From Calliopsis andreniformis (lineage: Eukaryota > Arthropoda > Insecta > Hymenoptera > Andrenidae), in NCBI RefSeq assembly GCF_051401765.1, contig NC_135064.1, forward strand, positions 22,976,001 through 23,040,000: 64,000 bases of DNA, given 5' to 3'. The notes beneath the pieces were generated by a model that saw nothing but the letters and a program-made list of their open reading frames with translations, was not told where the DNA came from and ran no database searches. Shown piece after piece: positions 37,401 to 51,300 of this stretch (positions are counted from its first letter, which is position 1; each line of letters begins with the position of its first letter). A program made the position numbers and the translations under genes.

Positions 37401-40400
37401 TGTGATAAATTCAATGGCAAAGACTGGAAAAGATTGGTACAGGCAAATAACACCGTTTATGGACTACATATATATCACTCTGTGTTAAAACCCAAGGTAG
37501 ATTCTATATCCAATTAGTAAGCTTTATATTACATTAATCATGATTGAAAATTAAAATGAATATAAACAAATTATAGATTCCTAATCCATGTAATTCAGAT
37601 CCTTGTTCACAATTGTGTTTGTTAAATTCGGAGAATGGATATACCTGTGCTTGCACAGTAGACGAGGAACTAAGTACTGATCAACATACGTGTCGCGGTA
37701 ATATATTATACTTCATTAATTTTATCATTTTATTCTCAAAAGATAGAAATATATTACTTAAACATATTAAAAATTTCAGCAACTAAAAAAAGAACTCACC
37801 TTATAATCGCAGCGGGCAATACATTCATAGATTACTATCATGAACTATTGGGGAAGCCAAAAATGACACCTATTGTTACGTTAAAACACATTACTGCAGT
37901 TGCTTACAATCCTCTAACAGGTATAATTTTAATATTCAATTATTATTAATAAACAAATGCGTGTTAAATATGTTCTTAATCGATTGCGTGAAATATTTTT
38001 AATATCCCTGTATAAAAATCGGTACAGGTGGTCTATTTGCGAGTGATCATTTATCGGATAACATTTTCCAATTTGACATAAATACTGGAGACTTGAAAAG
38101 TATAATGTCCATCGAGAATGAAGTACTAGGAGGAATGGATTTCGATTATATCGGGAACAATTTATACATATCAGATGTGAAGCACAAAACTATCGAAGTT
38201 TATAGTTTAAATACCAACGAAAAAACCATATTTTACTTCAATGAAGAACCCCACGATATTGCACTAGTACCAGAGGAAGGGTAATACTTTTTATAATGAA
38301 TTTCAAATAAATTAATAAATTATTCTGAAACCTACAGTTCTATACAAAATTCAATATTGCAATAACGATTATGTTGCAGCGTAATGTTTGTTGTTTTCCG
38401 TACAAATGATAAGTTCCACATAGATTTATTGAGAATGAGTGGAATCGGCATCCGAGCACCAGTTGAAGGACATAAAATCCCCTTGTTTGGACCAAAGATA
38501 TCATTGTCTTATGATAGGAGCCTAAAACAACTGTTTTGGAGTGATCAAGGCACTGGGCGTATCGGAATTACTACGTTTAAAGGTTTGTATTCATAATACA
38601 ATGAAATATAATGTAAAGTGGTTGATTAAATTATCAACAATAATGTTTTCTAAGGATTAAACACCTATATCTTCCGCACGGGATTATCGGCACCTGTGAG
38701 CCTTAGTGTCCTTGGGGACCATGTCTTTTGGACTCAGTACAACTCGAATCAGTTGTTCTGGACTAGTAAAAGTACCACAGAAGAATATATCAAGCGCATT
38801 GCGTTACGTGAGTATAACAAAATGAAAGATGCAAAATAACAGAAAAGTAAAAATGATTCTTGGTGGTTTGTAAAAAAGAAATTTTTCTCTGACAGATACG
38901 CCAAGACATCTAGATAAATTGCAGCTAGTAGGTATGCATGGAGCATACGCAAACGAACACGAATGCCGTAAAAATAATGGGAATTGCTCTCATGTATGTC
39001 TTGTATCCAGTCTTCAGTCACATGTAAGTTTAAAATTGTTTTTTTTTTAATACGAAGTCCTTAAAAAAATTTTGTTGGAAGTTGACATTGAGTTATATTG
39101 AAAATCATTTATTCTAACTGTATTATAAAATAGTAATCTCAACCAATAAAACAGATCTAACTCTAAAATTAATCTTACATTCTTATATTTCGTTAAAATT
39201 TTCAGATCTGTGCATGTCCTCCCGATATGATGCTAAATGTTGATAATCGAACGTGTAGTGCTCAAACTGCGTGCAACCCGGGAGAAATAAAATGCGGAGA
39301 GCATGATAAATGCATCAAATTGACTCAAAGGTATCGTATCAAAATTTTCATAAATTAGTCAGTTTATTATTCAATTCTTAATACACACGTAACAGGAAAT
39401 AACGAGTTGCTTATATAACGTATGAAAAACTTATTGAAACACGTTCTATTTTAAAAATTTTATAGAAAATGTACAATTTCGATAAAAAAAGTTGTTCTAT
39501 AATTTTCATCAGTGCACATATTTCACAACGTTATGATAAAGTGATAAAGGTCAATTAAATTGAGTATTACAATTTTTTAACAATTTTAGATGCGATGGCG
39601 TTCAAGACTGTCCTAACGGAGAAGATGAATCAGCTATGTGCGAGGAATTGCGCTGGTCACGGTGTGAAAAGGCTGACCAATTCCAGTGTAAAAGTGGAGA
39701 ATGCATAAGCAAGACGAAACGTTGTAATTCTCACTACGACTGTCCAGATCGGTCAGATGAAGAGGACTGTAATAAGAAAGAATGCAACTCTAGTAAATCA
39801 AACCATTTACTAAATATTATTTATAATGTTCTTGTTGTTTATAACAACAAGACCGTTTAAGTTTAACGGAAAGTTGTATGAGAGATTATATACTGTGTAT
39901 ATAAGCGATAATGTAGATCCGATCAAGGATAAAATTACTATTTAATAGCCATGCTCGTATTATACGAACGAATACTAACTTGAATGCCATTTGATTCAAT
40001 AAATTAACGTTGTTTAAAACTACAGTGTTGTTGTGCTTGAATAATTGCGACTCGAAGTATATAATAGTTTAAAAATTACACATGTATATATAAACTATAT
40101 ATTTATATATACACATGTTTCTTCTCAACTAAAGTAGAAAACTATTCAACTATTTCGTAATTATCTGAATACTATTTTTGACTTATCTGTTTTCAAATAA
40201 TAAATGCACTAGAGTGTCTTATTTAGACTATCGTAAAATCTGTATTCTGTTTTTACACCTAATTTATTTCTGGCGATACGGAAACTTGAATTCACATAAC
40301 TGAACGAATAGATACTGTTGTGGCCAACATTTACATCGGAAAACGATATTCGATATCGTACTGAGCCGAATAAATCTCTCGCGATACTACAGAATCCAAC

Positions 40401-43400
40401 GATCATTCACTGTACCTCTAATATCTTTCAGATGAGTTCCAATGTCATGAAGGAGCTTGTATATCCAAATACCTCGTATGCAATGGACAAAATGACTGTT
40501 CCGATTTTTCCGATGAAATGAATTGTGGTAAGCACATATGCGACGCCGATAGCTTTACGTGCGAAAGCGGAAAATGTATTCCTAAGATGTGGAAATGCGA
40601 CGGTGAGGTGAGCTAACAATTTCTATTAATATAGCATTTTTTATCCGTCTTTTCATTCATAAATTCTATTTAAACTATCAAGTACGTGATACGATCTATT
40701 AATTTCGTGTTTCAATGAAGATTGACTGTCCAGACGGCTCTGATGAGAGCGAGACATGCCAAAGGAATACTTGTTCCTCTGAAATGTTCACATGTCACAA
40801 TGGTCGTTGCATAGACATTTCACTGAAGTGCAACACAGTTAATGATTGCGATGATAACAGCGACGAGCGATACTGCACAGAAAAGAGTCGCGGTAATTTT
40901 GTCAATTGTACTGTGAATGAATATAAATGCTACAACACAGATATGTGTCTTCCTAAAGAAGTAAGGTAAAATGTTTTTGACAATTTTTGTTCTCACTGCA
41001 TTCATTTTATTATCTACTTTTAAGTAGAGATATCAGGCAGTCTATTTTTTTTTTTTGATTCCTATAGTTGTAATCAATTTTATGCCCTAGGTGTAATGGT
41101 GTACAGGACTGTCCCAAGAATGATGACGAACGTAATTGTGGTCGATGTCAAAGTGGAGAGTATCTTTGTGACAATCAGAATTGCATCGATGAAAGTTGGC
41201 TTTGCGATAGGACCAATGATTGTGGCGACGGATCAGATGAAAGAGATTGCGACGGTGGTAATTCGAAGAGGATCAGCATCAGCACCACTTCTCATTGCAA
41301 AGAATTTAAATGTTCTAATGGAGTTTGCCTTCCCTTTGAGAAAGTATGCGACGGAAAAGCAGATTGCGTAGATCGAAGCGACGAATTAGGACAGTGCTGT
41401 AAGTTTTTTTGCTGTAAGAATTATAACATTCTAAGAAGACTTTAATTTAAGTTCTTTAGGAAGAGTTCTGTTACTCGAACTCACCTTAAAAGATAATTAT
41501 AAGCTAGTAGAACGCTCGAATTAGTAACATAAATTACTTTCCTGATGTTAGAAATATTTTGTGAATTTTCATTAACGATATTTTTAATGTACATATCTTT
41601 GCAGCAATATCATGTATTAAAGACAATCCTTGCGAGAACGTATGCCATAAGACTCCCTCAGGTCCTGTGTGTAGTTGTCGAACCGGATATCAATTGAGTA
41701 GCGATCAAAAATCGTGCGTGGATATCAATGAATGCGAACACAGCGTTTGTGCGCAAAATTGTTATAACACCGATGGCTCTTTTATCTGTTCCTGTTACGA
41801 CGGCTACGTCCTCAGAAACGATAAAATCTCTTGTAAAGCAGCTGGTATGAGACATGTGTTCCTTAGTAATTTATTTCTTCTCGATAGTGCTGTCTTTGAA
41901 CTTATTCTGATGATTGTAAAATAAGATAATTAATGATTTGATTAATTTTTATTATGAATTATAATAATAGGACCACAAATGGAAATAATTACGGTGGCTG
42001 GAAGTGACATTAGAAAGTTATCACCAAGTTTAAGTTCTATTGAAGTTGTTTATGAAGAATTAAATTCTGATATAAGTGGTATAGATGTAAATACAAAAGA
42101 AGAAACTATTTATTGGAGTAATGGTAAGTCCACATTAAAATAACTTGTATAATAAGTAGAAAAAGACAATATATGCATATTAATCTTATTATTATTTCTT
42201 AGATATGTTAGGTATGATAAGCAAAATACATCTAAAGAATAAGAAACGAAAAACAGTCAGTGGTCTCGGGAGACCAGAAGCTCTTGCGGTTGATTGGATA
42301 ACAGATAATGTGTACTTTAATGACAATGATCATGCGAGCAGTATTGGAGTATTATATTTTTTTATCGCTTTATGCAATACTTGCATTCAAACATTTTCTG
42401 AAAGAATCTATTTTTTTATAGATATGTAATCTAGAACAACAAAAGTGTGCTACAGTGGTTTCAATTGGAGCGCGAAATAAGGCAATGTCTATTATTGTTG
42501 AGCCAAAAGAGGGGTACGATATAACTATTATTTTTTATATTTTATTTGCAAATGTGCTCTAAAATAATATAAAATCATGATGTAGGTGGCTGTTTTGGAG
42601 TCAAACCCATTGGGTATTGTACGATGAACACATTACCGCAATCTATCGATCTACTACAACGGGTTCCAATGTGACAGCAATCGTTAATCGAAATGTTGGT
42701 ATTGTTAGTGCATTAGCGATTGATTACGCGAGATCTAGACTATATTGGACAGACACTTTCCTTAAAACTATCGAATCTTCAAATTTCGATGGTTCTGATC
42801 GAGCAATATTTTTGAAAACAGATGTGAGTAATGGCACACACTATGCATAACTAAAATATCTTCTTAATATCTTTGTATATAATTAGATTTATCATGCTAT
42901 GAGTATGAACATACATGAAGACAATTTGTATTGGTTAATGGGTACAACTGGCACCTTAAAAAAATGCAAACTATACGGAGATAAATCGTGTACCACGATA
43001 TCCATTGGTAACTCCAATATTGACAAGTATTTTACGATCCTACACTCCTTTAGGCAACCAATCGGTAAATATATAAAACATTAAAACTATTTTATAAATG
43101 CATTGAGGTATATTATTGTAAGTAAATTGATTTATGGTTCTTATTTTTCTTCAACAGTGAAAAATACTTGTGAGAATCATAAATGTAAACACATGTGTGT
43201 CCTGGAAAATAATAATCCCGTCTGTATTTGCCAAAATGGACATCCGAAGAATTCTAAAGGTGTTTGTATAGAGGATATGAATCCAAATCTTAAATTTGAT
43301 TCAAGCATAGAACATCGGAAAGGCGAACATGTTCACCGCTCAAATGGTGCAGTGATTGGAGTAATTATTACAATAGTAATTCTCGGTCTAGTTATGGTGG

Positions 43401-43830
43401 GCTACTTTTACTATCAAAGAGTCAGACCGACCTTTTCAAATAAATATAGTCTCAGGTAAATTGTTAAAACAATCTTATTATTTCATAAAGTTACTTTTCT
43501 TAACTCTTGCAAAAAATATATTTTTATTCTTGCAGTATTCATTTTCAAAACCCATCGTATGACAGACAAAATGAAGTTGCAGCGTCACTCACCTATATAG
43601 CCAGTTTACCTCCAGGAGAGCATGAGTACACGAATCCAGTGACGGATATACCAAAGGTAAGTTAAACTCACCAAATTGTCGAAAATGTATGCTGATTTAA
43701 TTTTCTTTCTTTCTATCAGGATAAAAAAGTATCGGAAAAAAATGGAAAACAAATAATAGAAATTTTACACGCCGATCAATCGAATTATGAGTATGAAAAC
43801 TCGGATAAACAAAATACGCGTTTAATATAA
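34423..43830 (+). CDS. VgR: Vitellogenin receptor (LDL-receptor family, Yolkless orthologue)
   Basis: 31 exons: 34423-34486, 34560-34696, 35062-35199, 35496-35601, 35693-35842, 35945-36061, 36146-36271, 36348-36563, 36640-36811, 37016-37217, 37305-37496, 37577-37697, 37780-37920, 38028-38280, 38380-38582, 38655-38807, 38896-39023, 39206-39330, 39590-39792, 40432-40607, 40721-40965, 41091-41398, 41605-41844, 41971-42123, 42203-42348, 42422-42513, 42586-42823, 42887-43064, 43158-43455, 43536-43656, 43720-43830. Joined: 5253 nt, 1750 aa. Order: signal peptide ([14 protein letters not shown]); four LDL-A repeats; two EGF modules (second DVNEC, calcium type); YWTD propeller sequence with EGF modules between; eight LDL-A repeats; two EGF modules; a last YWTD propeller; an EGF module; a membrane helix near residues 1638-1660; and a tail with FQNPSY, an FxNPxY internalisation signal. 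The two LDL-A clusters are diagnostic of insect VgR, which takes yolk protein into oocytes by endocytosis. No extended Ser/Thr-rich stalk precedes the membrane. Confidence 0.96.
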
Positions 43831-44252
43831 GAGAATAATTTATATTGCCGAAAAAATACTGTATTTATAAAAAAGGGGGAACACGAATGTAATTGTATAT
43901 AGTAGTTCTTTTCTATTATTTATATGTATTTAAAGTATGTATATTTATTATTATATACATATACTATGTACTGAAAAGAGTCGCACATAATATTTGTTTA
44001 CAAAAGATAAATGAAAATAAAATATATACCACAGGATGGACATACTCCGAAATAGTCATTACTTTCTTCTTTATAAACATTTTAATAGTTATTCTTCATC
44101 GCGATATCATAATGGTAATGAAAGCAATATTACAACTGTATTATAACAATATATTTTATTTTGAAAATAAATTAAAATAAATTTTTTAAATGTTCACATT
44201 ATTTAAAATAAAATTTTGTGCTATTTCTACAATTACATAAATATCTTTTGCA
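43831..44252. terminator. Convergent 3' ends of vitellogenin receptor and glutathione synthetase
   Basis: Only 422 bases separate the two stop codons. A plus-strand AATAAA lies at 44016-44021, about 186 bases past the receptor stop. On the minus strand AATAAA (TTTATT at 44155-44160) lies about 93 bases past the synthetase stop. If these are used, the two 3' ends approach within about 150 bases; alternative sites would make the transcripts overlap. The assignment is motif-based only. Confidence 0.45.
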
Positions 44253-46571
44253 TTAACTAACAAGATAAGGACTATCAATAGCACCAATTCCTGCTGCTAT
44301 TCCACCTTCGTCTTCATTTGATAGTTTAGTTCGCAAAACATGGCCCACTTCTTTATTGTATAAAATTTTCTCATGATCTCTGTGAAAGAAAGGAAATTTA
44401 TTGTTAGACAACAGATTTTAACAAGTGAAGTTTAGAAGACGAGAATTCAGATATTAGATTAATTACCCGATCACAACGCCATAAATACCAAGCTCTGATA
44501 CAACATCAGAGAAACAGAGATTTTCAAATGGCTCATTTTGTGCGCGTATGATGTAATTTTTTTGTACAGGAGGATAGAGACGATCCATTAATATCCAAGC
44601 TGTTCGATCATTAGAATTTCTCATGGATTCTAAGTGCTGTTTTACATCCTCGTTGTAAACATTATTTCCACCTCCTTCCCTTTGTGGCTTCAGAACATAT
44701 TTTTTTGGTTCAGACATTGCCTTTTCAATTATTGTCTCTCCCTCATTATTCTGTTTTTCCAAATAATATTTTTAAATCATTAAATACCATTCTTCAAGAA
44801 TGCACATAAAATATATCAGTAAACTCATTCTGTTTCTATCGTAAAATCTATTATTTTTTCTACTTACAAATTCCAGAGAATAAAGCCCAGCAAATACATC
44901 TTGAATTTGTTTCACTGTACCATCATCTTCTAACAGAGTATTTAACGCATTAGGGTATGCCAAAGATTGTTGCACCTGATAAGAAATAATGTTTCTATCT
45001 TATTATTGAACAGAAAAACATTAACAGTGATACATAATTTATAGACGTACCTTTTTAGTACCAGCTAAGTGATAGTGTATTGATGGACATTTTATGGCTC
45101 GGGAACGTTCTATCAACAATCTCACTGCCCATTCTTGTTCTGTAGGATAAGCTTCAACTTCATAACCAGATCGAAAGTAGACTACAGAGACCACTTGATT
45201 TCCACTTTGAAATATGTTATACAATTACTAAGAAGTTTCTTATCTAAATATAACTAATAGAATTCTAAAATGCTAAATTTGGATTAATCAAGAAAAGGAG
45301 AAGAAATACATACACTATTAATTCCTTATTGGGCCCCAGTTTTGCTTCGGATACTAATTGTCTTAAGCTCCTTCTGATTACTTTAATGTCAGAATTTAAT
45401 TTACGAATTTCAAATTCATGAAATCTCTGATCACATATATTATAAGTAATACTTTCAACAACAAACAATATCACAGCTCTACAATTTAAAATGCTGATTA
45501 AACAACAATTAATGATTATTTTTCAATATACGATAGAAATTACTTACTCTTTATCATCATATAATTCCCATGCATAAACTAATCCTTTACTAAGACCCGT
45601 AATAGGATTATTTTCTGGTATCTAAGCAATATCAAATTAATAAAAATTTGGTCTTTAATGGAATGTAAACACAAGTGAGTAAAACAAACCTACATTCTGT
45701 ATTTTGTCCCCATGATTCAACTCTGATAAGATATACCTAAAAAATTCTTGACAATTTAGAAGATATTTGAATATTTTTAAACTTCAACAAAATATCCATG
45801 TTAAAAATTTACTTATGATATTGAGATGTCATTGTAGCTATTCCTCCAAAGCTGCTTGCAATAGTATTTAATTCTACTTGTTTAATCTCATTCTCGTGTA
45901 ACATGTAATCTGATCGGAGCAAACCAAGACTCAAAGTCTGTTAAAAAAAAGAATTTCTATTACATCTCAAGTATTTATATATATAATATATTTATGAATT
46001 ATTATTTATTATTTTACTTGAGTAAATCCCTCCTTATATACTGTTTCATATATTTCAAATAATTTTCCTGTAAACGGATCCACATCAATTGTACTAAAAA
46101 TAAGAAAAACAATTCTATAAAATAAATATGAAAATGAAAAATTTCTTGAAATTTTACATACCTTTTTAAACTCTTTGTGATAAAGCTATTATTATGTGCT
46201 GTTTTGTGCATAAGCTCATTTAACAATACTTGAATGCTTTTCACTTTCTGAAAATATTTCTTGGGGAAACTCGATGGTAATAACGTGAATGGTAAAACTT
46301 GCATTTGATTTTTATTAAAATGATCTTTTGGACGCATACTAATACCTATAAAGAAAAAAAATAATATTACACTGACATATATTATGTAAATTGTTGTTAT
46401 TTGTTCTTAACATGCCAAATCTATGAATCACTAACATTCGCACGATTTAAAATATTTTTATAAATTAATACCATGCATGAGCGCCCAATCCTTAGCTTTC
46501 TCTATAACATTTTGTAATTCTTCATTTGAAAGTTGTAGTTGAATGCAAGGTTGTAAATACGATATTTCCAT
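44253..46571 (-). CDS. Gss: Glutathione synthetase (eukaryotic type)
   Basis: Eleven exons: 46472-46571, 46162-46345, 46018-46093, 45813-45937, 45694-45736, 45548-45621, 45314-45478, 45051-45204, 44868-44975, 44467-44750 and 44253-44379; joined 1440 nt, 479 aa, close to the usual 470-480. The enzyme joins gamma-glutamylcysteine and glycine with ATP in the cytosol, the last step of glutathione synthesis. Recognisable landmarks are the substrate-binding IEINTI-like segment ([12 protein letters not shown]), YFRSGY, a conserved [14 protein letters not shown] stretch, the glycine-rich ATP loop [10 protein letters not shown], a WILMDR stretch and the C-terminal [15 protein letters not shown]. All phases agree across the ten introns. 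It is convergent with the vitellogenin receptor and divergent from Psi. Confidence 0.96.
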
Positions 46572-48323
46572 GATTGCATGTACCGATTTTCCACGGGATA
46601 AGAAATGAATTTACCTCACGTATCAACTGGTATCAACTATCAATTGTTAAGGCAATTTTAACGTAATACTGACAAGTCATTACTTTATCTTGTGATGCCT
46701 GCGATAATTATCACATACATAAATAAAACCACATGTATATATATGTGCACGTGTCTATGCACACCAAAGTAGATTTAATCTTTACAAACTTCATTCATCT
46801 ATTTTTAAAAACTCCTATTACAAGTTGAAATTTAAAATTCATTTCGAAACATATTTCATTTAAGCATGAATTATGAATCAATAAATTTGAATATACTATT
46901 ATACAACCACATTAGAATAGAATAAAACAGTTCATTTTTCAGCTATTAACTCAGTTCATTGCATTTATGTTTGCAGCAGAACTATTCATTGACTTTAATA
47001 TACTTTTTCATATTTATTTTTGTTCTATGTTAGGAATAGGTAAATACTTAATTCTGGCAAATAATTGTATTTTTTTGCTGTATTAGTGAATGAAAGGATG
47101 TAAATAGTGTAAAATAAATATATGTAATAATAATACAACATGTAAATATTAATAATTGGAAAAGAAGTTGGCTTTTCATAAGCTGTCATTGATTTGCATA
47201 TACTAGATACGGCATGATCCACTTCTTGTGACTACTTCAGTTGCGCCATCTTTGTAAATGAACCAATGCGCCACCTGGATGGAGTCAATAATACTGTTTT
47301 TTAATATAAGGTGATAAAAATAAACCGAACATTATAAACATTTTAAATTCAAAAAATTTGTTATGTATTTGAGTTAAAAAAAGAAATATCTATTTTTTTA
47401 AAGAAAGTAATAAAATGGCATAACTAAAGCTCGACATTTCTGGACATTCGCTTCATTTTTGTTCACCCTGTAGATTTGTATGTTTCATTGAAAACTAACC
47501 TTTAACAAAACTAAAAATTTTAATTTTGTCCCAAATGAACAAATGAAGATTTACAAGAATTTTACTCGTTTAAAAATTCTCGTAAAAGAAATAAAAATAT
47601 CACATATTGCAGTTAAATAAAATTATATCCGTGCATGTTGTATATAAATTTTAAAAAGTCATACGGTACCAAATATAGAGTTAAACAAAAATGGTAATAC
47701 ACATTGTTATTTTACGCCCTCTGGTGACTGAAATTTATGAATCATCGTATACATGTAAATGAAATTATTTCGTATATCTTCTTTAATGTTTGCTCTGTGA
47801 ACTATTAAAATACGTTAAGAAAATTTAATGACAATATTATCAAACATATGTGATTTTTAAATTCCATTTATTATTTCGCACAGTTACAATCAAAAAGTGC
47901 AATGTGGACATCAAAGTAAAATCTTGATAACATAGTTTCAATTTCATGTTATATTTTTTTACCCAATCTCTTTTAAATGCTTTTAAAACCTCCAAATTTT
48001 CCATATTTTGGTTTAAATCGTTCCAGAAATATTTTAAGCGTTATTTATTTCTCTAATATTCGCCACTCTTCAAAGCGACAGTCTATGACCGACGCTTGCG
48101 CTGTACCGTTCTTTCCGTGAAAGCACAGTTCTTTCACTCGTAAACCTTTGCTTTGTACCATTGTGTACTTTGAAAGCATTGTACCGAAAATTTTATATTT
48201 TGTGTGAAATACGTTTCAAACGTAACATAGTGGAGTGTATTCGACGGGATTGATAGTTAATTGTAATCTGGGAGGGGATATATTGGAATAGTTTTAATTC
48301 GTATTGTTGCTTCATGTTCCATC
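46572..48323. promoter_or_regulatory. Divergent promoter interval of Gss and Psi with CTCF-like motifs
   Basis: This 1.75-kb spacer separates the start codons of two outward-facing genes. Three words resemble CTCF sites: GCGCCATCT at 47243-47251 and GCGCCACCT at 47268-47276 (reverse complements AGATGGCGC and AGGTGGCGC, close to the Drosophila consensus), and ACGCCCTCTGGTGA at 47714-47727 (reverse complement TCACCAGAGGGCGT, close to the general CTCF core). The stretch just before 48324 is GC-richer and probably holds the Psi leader. No coding frame is supported inside. Confidence 0.45.
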
Positions 48324-51300
48324 ATGAGTGACTATTCAGCGGTTGCTCCGCCTCAAAATTTTAGCCAAAGCTCCGCATTTGCGGCGGCTTTGCAACGTGC
48401 AAAACAAGTAAGTGAACACCTGAAAGTAATATAATTTAGGTTATGATTGGATTAGTATCATATAGATGAGTCATGTACTGTTCCATACCTTCGTGAAGCC
48501 GTGTATTGCTGCAATTTTGTTATTAAACAAACAAGTCGTAATCGCATTGTTAATTTCATATATTAAAAATTATGATATTATGGTTTATCGTTTACTTTCT
48601 CTTCAGTTCTTATTCATCCTCACTTTAATTTTTATTGTAATATTGCAATATGTACTGTGTTACTTACTTTATTAATGTTCAAGGAATTGTATATATAGAT
48701 AGTATTACTTATTTTTCATGCAGGAAATGCAAAAAGAATAAGTGAAAAAATACATTATAAACGTAGCAATATAAATAATAATTGTGTTGTTTTAATTATT
48801 TACTTTTAACACTACTTTTTGGTGACACTAAATTGAGGTTGATTACTAATTGTGTATTAATTGTTTTTCAGATAGCTGCGAAGATCAATCCTGCTGGTGC
48901 TCAAAGTAATCCAGACGCTAAATTGAAACGTCCTCTTGAGGATGGTTCAGGTAAAGAAATATATCATTTTTCAGTGAATTATGATAATTAAACTATAGAT
49001 TTTTGTGCAAATGCTTCATTTCTAGTTTTTTGTATATTTTTGCATATTATATCTATGCTATAACTTTTTACTATTATAATGTAATTCTAGTAATATATGT
49101 ATAATATTAAATATGTGTATAATAGTAGTATTTTAATGACTCTAACTTTAATCATTTTTATTCCATAATAGAATTATTTTATAAAGTTTAAATATATTTC
49201 ACAGTGATATTTGTCATAATTAGAAAAATCTGTACGCACCTCATTTTGTTTTCATCATTCTTTTAGAGCCAGAAGCAAAGAAGATGGCATCATTGGTAAC
49301 AGACCCACTATTAGCACTTCGTGGTCCACCAGGAAGTAATTCACTAGGAGATTCAAGTAATCAGAGTGGAAGGGGAGGGCAAGCAGGATCTTCATCAGGA
49401 CCAATTGGAAATGTGGGAGGTATTTGTAATGAGGATATCAGAGTACCAGATAAAATGGTCGGTCTAAGTAAGTAAAAATAAGATTACATATATTACTGTA
49501 AAATAATATTGAATTATTAAATGCAGACTCATATGTTTATACAGTTTTAAATGTTTCTAATACAGAAATTTTTAGTTATATATAAATCTGAAATAATAAA
49601 CAGATATAAAGATTTTACCTATAAATTTCTATATAAAAGTAATCTGTGTTATTGATGCCTTCATTTTTTCACTTAAATGACCATTGATTCTTAATAATTT
49701 TGTCTTGTGCTTGAAAGGAAAATTAACTACATTTATTATATCAATAATCATAATTATGATATTGGTGTAATTGATGTAAATTATCATTTAAATTATAGTT
49801 TTCTATAATATTGTTCTGTGCATCATTAATTAATGGTGATATGTTTACAGTAATTGGCAGAGGCGGGGAACAAATAACAAGATTGCAAAGTGAAACAGGA
49901 TGTAAAATACAGATGGCACCAGAAAGTGGTGGGCTACCTGAACGTGTTTGCACATTAACTGGCTCACGAGAAGCTGTCAAGTAACTTGTTTTTCCCTCTT
50001 TATTTTGTTAATTTTAACTATTTTGTATGCAATGCAATTTCCATTTTACAAACTTTCTCCTAGGAGAAAGGATTATTTTATGGTGTTACATCATGTGGCA
50101 CTTACTAATTACACTACATAATTTGATATATATGTTATACATCTGTATACATACTTATGTACAATATATATATTTACATATTGTACACATATAAATATGC
50201 CATTACATATATGTGTGTACATACGCTCACTTATAAACACATGTACAGGGAAACAAACTTGCTATCCTCCTCATACTTGGTATAATAGGAAATTCATTAG
50301 GTTCTAATTTATTTAAGTAACAAACTGTTCCACCTAGTTTCACTCTTAAATCTTCTAGAAACACCTGAAAGTATCAACTATTTATTTCAACAAAATGGTT
50401 TTAAAAATCACATTATGGTGTTGTAATATATGATTACAGTGCTTCGTGTACACTAAGTGTATCCATTAGAAAAATGTGTTTCAAGCACGTATAGTACCGG
50501 TGAAATATAGTTTGTGTGTGTCTAGTATACTCCATATGCTATCACTTCATGTTAACATGCATTTCTTAAATGTAGGTTACATGCTTTCGCGTATTGAACT
50601 TGTCAAATGTTTTACAGAATCTTTATTTAGCTCCTGGATGTGAATAGCGGGCTCATACTTGACTATTACATATGCTTCAAAGAATATTTTCTCATTGAGA
50701 ATCCATCAATAAGTTGTGGCTTTTAATTTAATAATTTTATACTTACTAATAGTTTTTTGCTTTCAATAGGATATGGAGAAAGAAGGAAGGAAGGAGGATA
50801 GGATATGCATGGGGACGTGTTATTCGCACCTGGAAGAAAATTGAATTTTTATTTATTTAAATCTGCTTATAATTAAGCCTATGACCTTTTAACATGACGT
50901 TTCATTTTATTATACACATATGAAATAACTCTGTTGTACGAAAAGATAATGTGATATTCGTAACTTATTGTATTTTGGCACACAGTAGACATCACATTAT
51001 TTGTTGCAAACATATTATATTATTGTATATTGATAGACTATATTTCGACTGAATTTGTTCGAAATTACATTGCACATTTAAATTATGTGTGTTTCAGTCG
51101 GGCTAAAGAATTGGTACTGTCAATTGTAAATCAAAGAAGCAGAACCGAAGGAATTGGTGATATGAATATGAGTGGAGGTAGTGGTGGAATGATGGGGCAT
51201 CCAGGATTCGTTGAAATAATGATTCCTGGACCTAAAGTTGGTTTAATTATTGGAAAGGGAGGCGAAACTATAAAGCAGCTTCAAGAAAAGTCTGGAGCAA

